Shown here in pieces: positions 30,010 to 39,512 of a DNA stretch of 64,000 nt. The translations under genes and the position numbers were made by a program. The DNA comes from an uncultured Alphaproteobacteria bacterium (GTDB lineage Bacteria; Pseudomonadota; Alphaproteobacteria; Rhodobacterales; Rhodobacteraceae): positions 43,629-107,628 of the forward strand of contig CAJXHI010000004.1 of the NCBI GenBank assembly GCA_913051655.1, read 5' to 3'. The notes under the pieces were generated by a model, which did no database searches, was not told the DNA's origin, and worked only from the letters and a program-made list of their open reading frames with translations. Position 1 is the first letter of the stretch. Each line of letters opens with the position of its first letter.

Positions 30010-30740
30010 CTGCGCCCATTGTTTTCATCGTTGGCGCGGGCGATTATATTGGTGCCACCATTGCACGGCGATTTGCAGATGGTGGGTTTACTGTCTGCAT
30101 GGGGCGCCGAAATGTGGATAAATTGGCACCTTTGGTTGACGAAATCATTGATCAAGGTGGCTCGGCACATGGATTTAAAATGGATGCGCGTGACGAAAAA
30201 AACACAGAGCATATCTTCGAAAAGATAGAAAAGGATGTTGGCCCAATAGACCTTGTGATTTTTAATGTTGGGGGCAATGTGTATTTCCCTTTATTAGACA
30301 CTACGGCGCGGGTTTTTCGCAAAGTCTGGGAGATGGCCTGTTTTGCCGGTTTCTTTTGTGGGCGCGAAGCTGCGCGCTACATGGTCCCCCGCGGCAAAGG
30401 TAAGATTTTTTTTACTGGTGCATCGGCCAGCATGCGTGGTAAGTCGGGATATAGCGCCTTTTCAGCAGGAAAAGCTGGACTACGTATGTTGGCTCAGAGT
30501 ATGGCACGAGAACTTGGCCCGCGAAATATTCATGTTGCCCATTTAATCATCGATGCTGGTGTTGACACTGCTTTTGTACGAGAGCGCATCAGAGCTGCGG
30601 GCAAGGATCCAGACAATTTGCCTTCCGACAGTTTGATGGACCCCAAGTCGGTCGCAGAAGCCTACTGGATGCTTTACCATCAAAATCGGGATGGATGGAC
30701 CCATGAACTTGATCTCAGGCCATATGGAGAAAATTGGTAA
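30006..30740 (+). CDS. SDR-family oxidoreductase with atypical active site
   Basis: 244 residues with a Rossmann fold. The nucleotide motif is VGAGDYIGATIARRFADGG and the NAG-equivalent is FNVGGN. At the catalytic position the usual YxxxK reads F-S-A-G-K (GYSAFSAGKAGLRML), with a Tyr displaced three residues toward the N-terminus. Close SDR relatives with ARELGPRNIHVAHLIID share this arrangement as I recall them, so it is a subfamily trait and not a mutation here. It overlaps the GST gene by 4 bases and the next gene by one. Confidence 0.88.
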   Translation: MTAPIVFIVGAGDYIGATIARRFADGGFTVCMGRRNVDKLAPLVDEIIDQGGSAHGFKMDARDEKNTEHIFEKIEKDVGPIDLVIFNVGGNVYFPLLDTTARVFRKVWEMACFAGFFCGREAARYMVPRGKGKIFFTGASASMRGKSGYSAFSAGKAGLRMLAQSMARELGPRNIHVAHLIIDAGVDTAFVRERIRAAGKDPDNLPSDSLMDPKSVAEAYWMLYHQNRDGWTHELDLRPYGENW

Positions 30741-31342
30741 TGCAAATTATTGAATTTTATTATGATTTTGGAAGCCCGAAGTCTTATTTTGTGGATAAAT
30801 TACTCCCAGGCATAGCGGAAAAACACAATGCGGCTGTGGTATGGAAGCCGATGTTGCTTGGCGGTGTATTTAAGCTCACCAATAACAAAAGTCCGATGGA
30901 AATGTTCAAAGAAGTTCAAGGTAAATTAGCATATGATAAACATGAAACCGATCGTTTTGTAAAGCGGCATAACCTAGCCTATCAACCTAACCCGCATTTT
31001 CCCGTCATGACCATTGGTGTAATGCGGGGGGCGATTTACACAGAGGGGACAGCCTTTGACGTGGTTTATCGTAATGCAGTGTTCAAAGCAATCTGGGAAG
31101 ATCAGCAAAAAATGGATGAACCATCGGTGATCCGAGCCGTATTAAATGACGTTGGGCTTCCTGCGGATGATATACTGGCCGCAACACAAACAGCGGAAGT
31201 CAAATCTGGACTGATCGACGCGACAAACGATGCGGTCTCGCGTGGTATATTTGGGGCTCCTACACTGTTCATGGGCGAAGAGATGTTTTTTGGAAAAGAA
31301 GCATTAAGGGAAATTGATGATATTCTCATCGATAAGCCATAG
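30740..31342 (+). CDS. 2-hydroxychromene-2-carboxylate isomerase-like (DsbA/GST-kappa family)
   Basis: 200 residues. EFYYDFGSPKSYF at the N-terminus has the serine-containing SPxxY motif of HCCA isomerase/GST-kappa proteins, and the C-terminal GIFGAPTLFMGEEMFFGKEAL is the cis-proline thioredoxin-like segment that binds glutathione. The founding enzyme isomerises 2-hydroxychromene-2-carboxylate in naphthalene breakdown using GSH; many homologues act on other substrates. ATG 30740 shares a base with the SDR stop (TAATG). It completes the GST-SDR-isomerase cassette. Confidence 0.85.
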   Translation: MQIIEFYYDFGSPKSYFVDKLLPGIAEKHNAAVVWKPMLLGGVFKLTNNKSPMEMFKEVQGKLAYDKHETDRFVKRHNLAYQPNPHFPVMTIGVMRGAIYTEGTAFDVVYRNAVFKAIWEDQQKMDEPSVIRAVLNDVGLPADDILAATQTAEVKSGLIDATNDAVSRGIFGAPTLFMGEEMFFGKEALREIDDILIDKP

Positions 31343-31675
31343 GTAATAGACCTCAAGGCATTCTTTGCGTATCTCGTCTCGTGGGAACAATGTGTTTGGC
31401 TTAACGTCAACAAAAACCTGAACGTGTCCCTACACATAAACCTGATGTGCAAAATTCATACTATCGTTAATTTTTTATTAGTAATGCATCGTATGTGTTC
31501 GTCATCGTTCTCTTTTTTGTGAATAGAAAGATGAGTTATCATCGACATAACATTGAGCTTGTCATAACTAAGAAACAAATATGTCGAAACACAAAATCAT
31601 TGAGTGTCAATTAATGATTTTTCTCTAAAATTATTGGTGTAATTTAGTTCGCAAAGGTGTTTTTATTCTACCGTT
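31343..31675. other. Intergenic gap, nothing recognised
   Basis: About 330 AT-rich bases between two convergent genes. No open frame of interest and no clear terminator hairpin was found. Confidence 0.5.
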
Positions 31676-32260
31676 TCAGCTCTCCAATTCGCTGTCCCAA
31701 TAGAGAAAATCCATCCAGCTATCGTGTAAATAGTTTGGTGGAAATTGGCGTCCGGAATTGCATAATTCTTCAGATGAAGGCCGGCGGGGAGCACGCCGAA
31801 GGCTGAGCCCTGCCCTCCGTAAACTTTTGGACCCTTTTTTGAGATTACAGCGGCTACAGGCGGCCACAACGTTTTCCCAACTGGTCACCCCACCACCTGA
31901 TCGCGGCACCACGTGGTCGAAAGTCAAATTGCCCTTCGAACCACAATATTGACAACGAAAACCGTCCCTTAGAAATAAATTAAAGCGCGTGAAGGCCACG
32001 CGCTTTTGAGGTTTAACATAGTCTTTCAGAACGACTACTGATGGTATCCGTATTCGCGTAGACGGACTATGCACATAGTCATCATATTCCGCAACGATAT
32101 CGACACGATCCATAAATGCAGCCTTCACAGCGTCCTGCCAACACCAAAGTGACAGTGGGTAATAGGATAACGGCCTGTAATCAGCGTTCAGAACCAACGC
32201 TGGATTATGTCTGAGCGCTGATGGTTCCCTGACAAATTCCGTTCGAAATACTTCATCCAT
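31676..32260 (-). CDS. HNH endonuclease family protein
   Basis: 194 residues. The core HNH module is FRCQYCGSKGNLTFDHVVPRS followed by NVVAACSRCNLKKGS: two CxxC pairs bind zinc and DH...N form the nuclease centre. The N-terminus (PALVLNADYRPLSYYPLSLW) is the standard opening of the widespread chromosomal HNH family. Its physiological substrate is not known. There is no sign of a restriction, phage or toxin context; the gene stands alone. Confidence 0.88.
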   Translation of the reverse strand: MDEVFRTEFVREPSALRHNPALVLNADYRPLSYYPLSLWCWQDAVKAAFMDRVDIVAEYDDYVHSPSTRIRIPSVVVLKDYVKPQKRVAFTRFNLFLRDGFRCQYCGSKGNLTFDHVVPRSGGGVTSWENVVAACSRCNLKKGSKSLRRAGLSLRRAPRRPSSEELCNSGRQFPPNYLHDSWMDFLYWDSELES

Positions 32261-32437
32261 CTGCTTTGCGACCCTCGCTATTTATTCATCCGTTATATTA
32301 TTAGAATCCGACATTGCCTCGTACTATATATCGTGGTTTTTTCGTTTCAAGACCCCTGATGTAGCAATCGGCGTCTACCATTGAATCGAAGATTTTTACT
32401 TAATAGCGTTTAGAATATTTCAAAATAAAGAACAGCG

Positions 32438-33103
32438 CTAGAAGTTAAGTTTGTCTCGCATAAAGGCCAAGGCGACTGAAAGCCCGTCCGGTGCAATTCC
32501 GTGACCGGTACCTTTCATTACATGCGCGAAAACCTCTTTAAATCCAGCTTTCTCGAGCCCAACAGCCGCTTCGGATAAAGATTTTGGAGGTACAACTTCG
32601 TCCTGATCACCATGGATAAGGAGAATGGGCGGCTTTGATTTGACATCATCTATCAATAATTCAGGGTCGATCAACCGTCCGGAAAAAGCTACAACACCAG
32701 CGATTTGATCCTCTCGCCGTGGTGCTATGTGTAAGCTCATCATCGTGCCTTGCGAAAATCCAAATAGGGCCAATTGTTCAGGAAGAATATCTTCGTCAAC
32801 GATTAGCGCATCCAGAAATGCGTTTACATCTACAATAGCGGCGTCCATGCCACGCTGCGCGGCCTCTTCGCTCGATCCATCAAGCCATGGTATCGGAAAC
32901 CACTGATAACCCATTGGGGCACCCGGACAGGTTTCAGGCGCATCGGGGGCAACAAAAAGTGTATCCGGCAAATGTTCTGCGAGCATATCGGCTATTCCCA
33001 ATAAATCAGCGCCATTGGCGCCGTAGCCATGTAAAAAAACCACGACAGATTTGACGGAACCGGAAAGCGCTTCTTTTCGTTCGGCAGTTAATACGCGTGT
33101 CAT
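32438..33103 (-). CDS. Alpha/beta hydrolase, carboxylesterase/phospholipase family
   Basis: 221 residues. The nucleophile elbow is GFSQG (ALFGFSQGTMMSLHIA), the oxyanion HGYGANGADL, and the acid/base pair lies in HGDQDEVVPP and GTGHGIAPDG. This is the small cytosolic carboxylesterase family (PF02230), which acts on short acyl esters or lysophospholipids. AAGGGG precedes the ATG. The gene follows a DNA glycosylase with one base between them, so they are cotranscribed, although their functions look unrelated. Confidence 0.88.
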   Translation of the reverse strand: MTRVLTAERKEALSGSVKSVVVFLHGYGANGADLLGIADMLAEHLPDTLFVAPDAPETCPGAPMGYQWFPIPWLDGSSEEAAQRGMDAAIVDVNAFLDALIVDEDILPEQLALFGFSQGTMMSLHIAPRREDQIAGVVAFSGRLIDPELLIDDVKSKPPILLIHGDQDEVVPPKSLSEAAVGLEKAGFKEVFAHVMKGTGHGIAPDGLSVALAFMRDKLNF

Positions 33104-33104
33104 C

Positions 33105-33755
33105 TTATCTTACCCCTTCCCGAGATTTTACCTGTTTATAGTAAGCCCAAAGCAAACGGGCTGCTACTGCACGCCATGGTGACCATTTTTCAGCCATTAT
33201 GCGAAGCTGTTTTTCTGTCGGGCGATGTTCAAGATCAAAAAGTATCTTTACCGCTTCTTGCAAAGCTAGGTCGCCCGGCGCAAATACATCCGCACGGCCT
33301 AGGCTAAATATTGCATATATTTCTGCAGTCCATGCACCGATACCCGATATTTTAACCAGTGTTTTAACAACTTCATCTGTGCTTGCATCCCTAAGTGCAG
33401 CATAATCTAAATTAGCAGCACATAATGCACGCGCATAACGGATCTTTTGCCGGCTTAAACCACAGCTTCGAAGATCCTCATCCCTTGCCTTTTCAATCGC
33501 TTCGGCTGTTGTCATATAACTGCTTTTGAGCCGGTTCCAAATAGCGTCCGCTGAAGCAACACTGAGTTGTTGGCTGACAATTGCGCCAAGCAATCTGGAA
33601 AAACCGTCCTCTCTAAGGCGCAAGGCTATAGGACCGGCAAGTGTGGCAGCATCCGCAAACTTAGCTTCGGCCTGTCCGAGCCAGCTCAACCCTTCTGCGA
33701 TGCAGGCTTCTGAAAAGATGTGCCTTTCAGAATTATTTGTGAATTTGGTTGCCAC
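33105..33755 (-). CDS. DNA-3-methyladenine glycosylase II family (HhH-GPD)
   Basis: 216 residues of the helix-hairpin-helix-GPD superfamily. The hairpin and catalytic segment is ISGIGAWTAEIYAIFSLG, with the catalytic Asp in VFAPGDLALQEA. QQLSVASADAIW is the usual AlkA-like opening. It excises alkylated bases in base-excision repair. It lacks the iron-sulfur cluster loop of EndoIII/MutY, as expected for AlkA. The start is GTG 33755 with GAGAG upstream. There is no Ada domain nearby. Confidence 0.88.
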   Translation of the reverse strand: MATKFTNNSERHIFSEACIAEGLSWLGQAEAKFADAATLAGPIALRLREDGFSRLLGAIVSQQLSVASADAIWNRLKSSYMTTAEAIEKARDEDLRSCGLSRQKIRYARALCAANLDYAALRDASTDEVVKTLVKISGIGAWTAEIYAIFSLGRADVFAPGDLALQEAVKILFDLEHRPTEKQLRIMAEKWSPWRAVAARLLWAYYKQVKSREGVR

Positions 33756-33934
33756 TATCTACACTCTCACATAACAAAATCTTAAACACATACAAAAATC
33801 CTGACCCATTCGCGGCATCTATGCAAGGCGGAATAATTAGTTTAAAACCTTCCTCAATTTCAGCGCCTTTAAACGCTCTATCATCTGTAAAACAAAGAGT
33901 TGTCTTTTCACAGGATTGGGTCTAACGCAACTAC

Positions 33935-35155
33935 ATGAAATTTTTACAATCTGATCGCGATGCAAAGCGCAACGCTATTATTTTTATCATTGCTCAGGCA
34001 ACTATGGGATCTCAAATGCCGATGATCTTTGTTCTCGGCGGTCTGGCAGGTCAATCCTTGGCGGACAATGTTTGTTACGCAACCTTGCCAATTTCTATGA
34101 TCGTTACGGGGTCAATGTTAACTGCACCTGTTTTAGCCCAAGTCATGCAGAAATATGGCCGCAAGGTGGGGTTTTTAATTGGCGCCTTCGGAGGCGCAAT
34201 TGGTGCCACAATTGGCGCTTTTGGTCTTTATTGTCAGTCTTTTCCACTATTTCTTCTCGGGAGTTTGTTCACTGGTATTTATATGTCTGCGCAGGGATTT
34301 TACAGATTTGCGGCACTGGACACTGCGTCAGCGGCATTACGCCCAAAGATTATCTCTTACGTCCTTGCCGGCGGGCTCTTGGCTGCCATTATCGGCCCGC
34401 AGCTTGTAAAAGTCACAGCACAGGCAATGGTGATCCCTTACTTGGCCACATATTTGGCAGTGATCGGTTTAAATGTTGCCGGTTCCGTCGTTTTTATCTT
34501 TTTGGCATCGCCCGTCCGTGATGAAACAGATCAGGAGGTTGGCATTGCACGGACAAGGTGGCAACTATTGAAAGATCCAAAGATTCTTGTCGCGATGTTC
34601 TGCGCGATGGTCAGCTATTCATTGATGAATTTGATGATGACTTCAACGCCGCTTGCCGTTGTTGGGTGTGGATTCGACGAAAACAAAGCGGCAGATGTGG
34701 TATCAGCACATGTTTTGGCGATGTTTTTACCTTCTTTTTTTACGGGACATCTCATAACAAAATATGGAGCTAAACGTATCATTGGGATTGGTCTGTTTCT
34801 TTTAATGATATCCGCTTTTGCCGGACTGAGTGGCGTTGATCTACATTATTTCTTTGCAGCCCTCATTCTTTTAGGCCTTGGATGGAACTTCGGTTTTATT
34901 GGTGCAACCACTCTGTTAGCAAATTCCTATGCGCCTTCGGAACGCACAAAAGTTCAGGGTCTCAATGATCTTTTTGTTTTTGGCAGCGTGACAGCCGCTT
35001 CATTCGGTTCTGGCTGGTTGATGAATTGTTCAAGTGCATCTGTCGTAACGGGCTGGTCCTCAGTTAATATTGCGATGCTTCCGTGGCTTCTTTTTGCGGC
35101 GATCGCATTAGTCTGGCTTCATCGGCAAAAAGTTACAAAACCAATTGCACTCTAA
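33935..35155 (+). CDS. MFS transporter
   Basis: 406 residues with about 12 hydrophobic segments. The loop after segment 2 reads QVMQKYGRKVGFLIGAFGGAIG, an MFS signature (GRK), and GWNFGFIGATTLLANSYAPSERTKVQGLNDLFVF is the conserved second-half stretch of a roseobacter-type efflux branch. The substrate is unknown. No strong ribosome binding site is visible. The next plus-strand ORF is the small protein at 35249, possibly in the same transcript. Confidence 0.82.
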   Translation: MKFLQSDRDAKRNAIIFIIAQATMGSQMPMIFVLGGLAGQSLADNVCYATLPISMIVTGSMLTAPVLAQVMQKYGRKVGFLIGAFGGAIGATIGAFGLYCQSFPLFLLGSLFTGIYMSAQGFYRFAALDTASAALRPKIISYVLAGGLLAAIIGPQLVKVTAQAMVIPYLATYLAVIGLNVAGSVVFIFLASPVRDETDQEVGIARTRWQLLKDPKILVAMFCAMVSYSLMNLMMTSTPLAVVGCGFDENKAADVVSAHVLAMFLPSFFTGHLITKYGAKRIIGIGLFLLMISAFAGLSGVDLHYFFAALILLGLGWNFGFIGATTLLANSYAPSERTKVQGLNDLFVFGSVTAASFGSGWLMNCSSASVVTGWSSVNIAMLPWLLFAAIALVWLHRQKVTKPIAL

Positions 35156-35248
35156 TCAAAGCAATTGCTACTGAGCGTTCTGACAAAACTTACTGGGTCA
35201 CTTTTAATATTGGTTAAACCTCGGAACTTAAATACCGTTAACACCTTT

Positions 35249-35398
35249 ATGAACGATATAGAACAAGTAAAATTTATTTGGCAGCTTTTGGCACTACGCA
35301 AGCGGATGGATATTGAACCATACGGTTTGACGCAGAACGAATTGTTATTATTGGAGAGTTATGAGTTGGTGAATCCCACGCTCACCACCTCCCAGTAA
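35249..35398 (+). CDS. Small hypothetical protein (49 aa), paralogue of the one at 12094
   Basis: A 49-residue ORF: VKFIWQLLAL, then RKRMDIEPYGL, then TQNELLLLESYELVN. It aligns without gaps to the 47-residue protein at 12094-12237 with 13 identities in 26 core positions (IW, AL, KR, D, PY, L, EL, L). It lacks a good ribosome binding site at ATG 35249; an in-frame TTG at 35165 gives a longer but unconserved N-terminus. Its 3' end overlaps the convergent squalene-synthase-like gene by 17 bases. Function unknown. It may be read with the MFS gene 94 bases upstream. Confidence 0.65.
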   Translation: MNDIEQVKFIWQLLALRKRMDIEPYGLTQNELLLLESYELVNPTLTTSQ

Positions 35399-36170
35399 GC
35401 CTACGAATCATCAATGCTGTGCTATGCGTTCTTTCCTCATGTAATATCCCTCCATGGATGATTTTTTCAGGATGTCTCAGAACGTTTTTCAAGATCGCGC
35501 CAGTTTGCCATCCTCCTAAGAAAGCATATCCCGCTTCTTTTGATATTGACTTCCGGTTTGCACGGGCGCTGCGCATTCGCCCCAGACCGGTCTGCGCCTG
35601 CATGCGAAGGGCATCGGGTGAGGTGTCGAGGAGCGGTTGCCGCCCGTTATTAATTAATTTTGGAACAGCAAGGAAAAATCTTGCAAGACCCGAAGCATAG
35701 CCAAATTGATCAACCACGTCATTTTTGAACTTCCCAAGCATTGAGGCGGCCACATAAAGAAGAGATGTAGAGGTGGCTTCTATGTAAGCCTCAAACTCTG
35801 CCTGGTTGGCGAATGGATCTTTATAAATGTCCCATTGACGCGCAGTCACCAGACGTTGGAGAACATGCGCGTTTGAGGGTGTAAGCATATTGGAGAGTGG
35901 CGTAACAACCTCATGCCTGCGCTGTGGCGTCCCGTTTGCAATTTCCTCTAAAGCATCATGCCACCATTTGAGACGCATTTCAGCAATCATGGTTTCCTGA
36001 GACATCCATGGCGCGCGCGCCGTTTCCAAATTAAAAGCATATAGCGCAAATAACACGGGTCGACAGCGAGCGGGTACCGCCATAACCGCGCGAAAGCGGA
36101 CAGGATCACCTTTTTCAACAAGCTTTGCACAGGCGATGACATCGTCATCCATTTGTCGCGTTTTCGTCAT
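35382..36170 (-). CDS. Squalene/phytoene synthase family protein, NDUFAF6-like
   Basis: 262 residues of the all-helical isoprenyl synthase fold. Features include FALYAFNLETARAPWMSQE, MRLKWWHDALEEI and a C-terminal GGWQTGAILKNV. The Asp-rich DxxxD substrate sites of true phytoene or squalene synthases are not apparent, and the EMRLKWW segment resembles NDUFAF6, a complex I assembly factor of mitochondria. A role in complex I assembly is therefore more likely than carotenoid or hopanoid synthesis. AGAGAGG precedes the start. Confidence 0.78.
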   Translation of the reverse strand: MTKTRQMDDDVIACAKLVEKGDPVRFRAVMAVPARCRPVLFALYAFNLETARAPWMSQETMIAEMRLKWWHDALEEIANGTPQRRHEVVTPLSNMLTPSNAHVLQRLVTARQWDIYKDPFANQAEFEAYIEATSTSLLYVAASMLGKFKNDVVDQFGYASGLARFFLAVPKLINNGRQPLLDTSPDALRMQAQTGLGRMRSARANRKSISKEAGYAFLGGWQTGAILKNVLRHPEKIIHGGILHEERTHSTALMIRRLTGRW

Positions 36171-36249
36171 AACAAGAAAACCTCTCTCGAATCCCGCAGA
36201 CTGCTTTTCCCGATTTGTTTGTTCTGTTTAGCAAGCAAACACCGTGTCT

Positions 36250-37866
36250 CTAAGTGGCAGTGTCCCGAATAAGTTTCCAGTTGATTGCATCCAGCAACGC
36301 TTCAAAGCTAGCATCAACAATATTTGCGGAAACGCCAACTGTCGACCATCGCCGCCCTTTTGAATCTTCACTATCGATTATCACGCGTGTGACGGCTTCT
36401 GTCCCGCCCTGCGTAATCCGCACCTTAAAATCTACAAGGCGCATATCGTCAATCATCCCTTGATACGCCCCTAGATCTTTAGAGAGCGCCTTTGCCAGCG
36501 CATTGACAGGACCACGATCTGCACCTGTGTCATCTAATGACTCACTCGCAGACAATTTCTTTTGTCCATCGACTTTGACAACCACCACCGCTTCGGACAA
36601 AGATACCATCTTATTGTATTTGTTTTTGCGCCGCTCAACTGTTACGCGGTACCGCTTGACCTCGAAAAACGTAGGACAAATGCCAAGTGTCCTGCGAGCT
36701 AACAATTCAAAACTCGCTTGTGCTGTATCGTAAGAATAGCCTTCGGCTTCACGCTCTTTGATCAGCTCAAGAATACGTACTAAAGCGTGGCTGCCTGATT
36801 GCAATTCGATACCCGCATCAGCCAAACGCCTGCGTAAATTCGATTGCCCAGCTTGATTGGACATCGGGATAATGCGATCATTGCCAACGAGTGCCGGATC
36901 GATATGTTCATACGTGCTGGGGTCCTTTATAATGGCGCTGGCGTGAAGACCCGCTTTATGTGCAAAAGCAGAGGCCCCAACATAGGGCGCCTGTTGTACA
37001 GGTACGCGATTGAGCACATCATCGACAAGCCTTGAGACCTGCTTCAAATGCTGAAGTGACTCGGTACTGATATCTGTTTCAAACAGACTTGAAAAAGGTT
37101 CTTTCAAAAGCAGAGTTGGGATCAGGGATACCAGATTAGCATTTCCGCAGCGTTCACCTAACCCATTAAGCGTTCCTTGTATATGGCGAGCGCCAGCACG
37201 AACAGCAGCAAGGGAGTTGGCTTCTGCATTGTCAGTGTCGTTATGGGTATGAATACCGGTATAGCTTCCAGGAAGACCTGCAGAGATTAATTTTGTGACA
37301 ATCTCCTCTACCTCATGGGGTAAAGTGCCGCCATTTGTGTCGCAAAGAACAATCCAACGCGCCCCGCTTTGATACGCGCGCAATGCGCACTCTGTGGCAT
37401 ACTTTGGATTAGATTTATAGCCATCAAAGAAATGTTCTGCATCAAATAAAGCCTCGCGACCGTTTTCTACTAGATGGCTTATAGATTGTCCAATGGCGTC
37501 TAGATTTTCTTCTAGCGTAATTCCAAGTGCTTTTTCTACTTGAAAATCATGCGTTTTGCCCACCAAGCATACCGCAGAGGTACCCGCATTAATGACTGCG
37601 GACAGCACTTCATCGTTTTCAGCCGAGCGCCCTGCCCGTTTCGTCATGCCAAAAGCTGTAAAAGTAGATTTTGTTTTGGGTGGCTTTTGAAAAAATTCGT
37701 CATCTGTTGGATTTGCACCCGGCCAGCCGCCTTCTATGTAGTCGACCCCAAGCCCATCCAGTGCAGTCGCGATCATATGTTTTTCTGCTGCAGAAAACTG
37801 AACCCCTTGCGTTTGGGCTCCATCGCGCAGGGTCGTGTCGTAAATATAAAGTTTTTCTCTGCTCAT
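36250..37866 (-). CDS. cimA: Citramalate synthase
   Basis: 538 residues of the DRE-TIM metallolyase family. The N-terminal catalytic motif is YDTTLRDGAQTQGVQF, metal-binding histidines lie in GIHTHNDTDNAEANSLAA, and NGLGERCGNANL follows. The C-terminal LeuA-like regulatory domain (about 400-538) allows feedback control. The enzyme joins pyruvate and acetyl-CoA to citramalate, a threonine-independent route to isoleucine. ATG 37866 follows AGGA closely; an in-frame GTG at 37902 would add unconserved residues. cysS lies upstream. Confidence 0.9.
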   Translation of the reverse strand: MSREKLYIYDTTLRDGAQTQGVQFSAAEKHMIATALDGLGVDYIEGGWPGANPTDDEFFQKPPKTKSTFTAFGMTKRAGRSAENDEVLSAVINAGTSAVCLVGKTHDFQVEKALGITLEENLDAIGQSISHLVENGREALFDAEHFFDGYKSNPKYATECALRAYQSGARWIVLCDTNGGTLPHEVEEIVTKLISAGLPGSYTGIHTHNDTDNAEANSLAAVRAGARHIQGTLNGLGERCGNANLVSLIPTLLLKEPFSSLFETDISTESLQHLKQVSRLVDDVLNRVPVQQAPYVGASAFAHKAGLHASAIIKDPSTYEHIDPALVGNDRIIPMSNQAGQSNLRRRLADAGIELQSGSHALVRILELIKEREAEGYSYDTAQASFELLARRTLGICPTFFEVKRYRVTVERRKNKYNKMVSLSEAVVVVKVDGQKKLSASESLDDTGADRGPVNALAKALSKDLGAYQGMIDDMRLVDFKVRITQGGTEAVTRVIIDSEDSKGRRWSTVGVSANIVDASFEALLDAINWKLIRDTAT

Positions 37867-37920
37867 ATTCCTGCGCTCGTCGCTGTACCCTGCACGGACC
37901 ACTGTGCTTTCATGATTGCC

Positions 37921-39282
37921 TTAGTCTAAACCATCAAGGCGATCCACCTGAAAACCTGCTTTCGCGACAAGCTTAACATCTGTTTTGCTCATTCTGACGT
38001 CTAATCCAGCTGACACAAATGCTGATTTGAGGCGGTCAATCTCTGAAAAATCTTTGGTTTCCATTGCTTTTGTGCGGGCCTGAGATAGCATATTTTCCCA
38101 TTTAGAGAGATCGATAGATGTCGCCCAATCGCCCATACCATCATCTAAAAGACCGAGAAGTTGAGCCGTAGCCTTTAGCCCCCCTGCGTCACCGCGCGCA
38201 GCAATAGCATGAAGGTGCGCGATGGCTCCGGCCGTATTTAAATCGTCCTTAATCGTTTCAAGAGCGTCTTTGTTAATCTCTGACGCATCAACAGCTGCAC
38301 AAGTCTTGCGCCATTTGCTTAGCGTATTTTCCGCTTCACGTGCCTTCGCCTTAGTCCAATCCATCGGTTTACCGTAATTGGTGGAAAGAAACACAAAACG
38401 GATGACTTCACCTGCGAATCCCTGATCCATAAGATCACGGACAGTAAAGAAATTACCAAGAGATTTTGACATTTTCTTACCTTCGATTTGCAACATTTCG
38501 TTGTGGAGCCAATATTGCGCGAATTGTGCGTCAGGATGGGCGCATTGACTTTGTGCAATTTCATTTTCATGATGAGGAAACATTAAATCATTGCCGCCCC
38601 CGTGAATATCAAAGCTTTCCCCTAAAAGATCTTTGGCCATGGCAGAACATTCGATATGCCAACCAGGACGGCCCCGACCCCACGGACTGTCCCAGCCGGG
38701 TGTATCGTGATCGGACGGTTTCCATAACACAAAATCCATTGGGTCGCGTTTATAAGGCGCGACCTCTACGCGGGCACCTGCGATCATATCGTCTACAGAC
38801 CGCCCAGAAAGTGCGCCATAATTTGAATAGCTGTTCACAGAGAAAAGAACATGACCCTCGCCGACATAGGCGTGACCCTTATCTATCAGGCTCTCAATCA
38901 TTGTGATCATCTGCGCTATATATTGTGTGGCACTGGGCATATGAGTTGGCTCAATATTTCCAAGAGCTGCCATATCGTCTAGGTACCATTGAATTGTTTT
39001 TTGGGTGATTTCTAAAATACTGCGTCCGGCTTGGCGGGCACGTGCGTTTATTTTATCATCCACATCTGTGAAATTACGCACATATGTCACACAATTTTCA
39101 CCATATTCATGCCGCAGTAGACGAAAGAGAACATCAAACATTATAACATTTCGGGCGTTGCCAAGGTGCGCACGATCATAAACTGTCGGCCCACACAGAT
39201 ACATGCGTACATTTGCAGGATCAATAGGAATGAACCGCTCTTTTGCCCGTGTCATTGAGTTATGTAAAAAAATATCAGTCAT
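37921..39282 (-). CDS. cysS: Cysteine--tRNA ligase
   Basis: 453 residues. The class I HIGH-type motif lies in [18 protein letters not shown] (with a zinc-binding Cys), and KMSKS is exact in [15 protein letters not shown]. Zn ligands also include those in WHIECSAMA and [11 protein letters not shown]. It charges tRNA-Cys. ATG 39282 (MTDIFLHNS) matches homologue starts; ATG 39300 six codons upstream is also possible. Neither has a clear Shine-Dalgarno sequence. cimA follows after 54 bp. Confidence 0.95.
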   Translation of the reverse strand: MTDIFLHNSMTRAKERFIPIDPANVRMYLCGPTVYDRAHLGNARNVIMFDVLFRLLRHEYGENCVTYVRNFTDVDDKINARARQAGRSILEITQKTIQWYLDDMAALGNIEPTHMPSATQYIAQMITMIESLIDKGHAYVGEGHVLFSVNSYSNYGALSGRSVDDMIAGARVEVAPYKRDPMDFVLWKPSDHDTPGWDSPWGRGRPGWHIECSAMAKDLLGESFDIHGGGNDLMFPHHENEIAQSQCAHPDAQFAQYWLHNEMLQIEGKKMSKSLGNFFTVRDLMDQGFAGEVIRFVFLSTNYGKPMDWTKAKAREAENTLSKWRKTCAAVDASEINKDALETIKDDLNTAGAIAHLHAIAARGDAGGLKATAQLLGLLDDGMGDWATSIDLSKWENMLSQARTKAMETKDFSEIDRLKSAFVSAGLDVRMSKTDVKLVAKAGFQVDRLDGLD

Positions 39283-39512
39283 AGGTGTTACATATCTCAT
39301 CGACGCTTGCAGCGGGACTTTACAATTTTGATCAGAATTGAAAATGACGAAAGAACCGACCTGCTAATTGCTTTTCAACAGGGTATAAAGGAATTATTGC
39401 CAACGCGTTTGCCCATCTTCTAGAGTTAACAAAGCACCTGTTACAATACAAGGCGAATTGACAGAGGTGCCGGTGAAATGGCAGATGGGCAAAATTATCA
39501 TTGGAGTTTTTA

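Noticed and set aside
30470..30490. Missing catalytic Tyr in the SDR as a sign of gene death
   Set aside because: The Phe at that place with a Tyr three residues earlier appears, from memory, to be shared by close SDR relatives, and the frame is intact. Treated as a subfamily trait.
31676..32260. HNH endonuclease as part of a defence or mobile element
   Set aside because: It belongs to a common chromosomal HNH family and has no methylase, integrase, toxin or phage neighbour.
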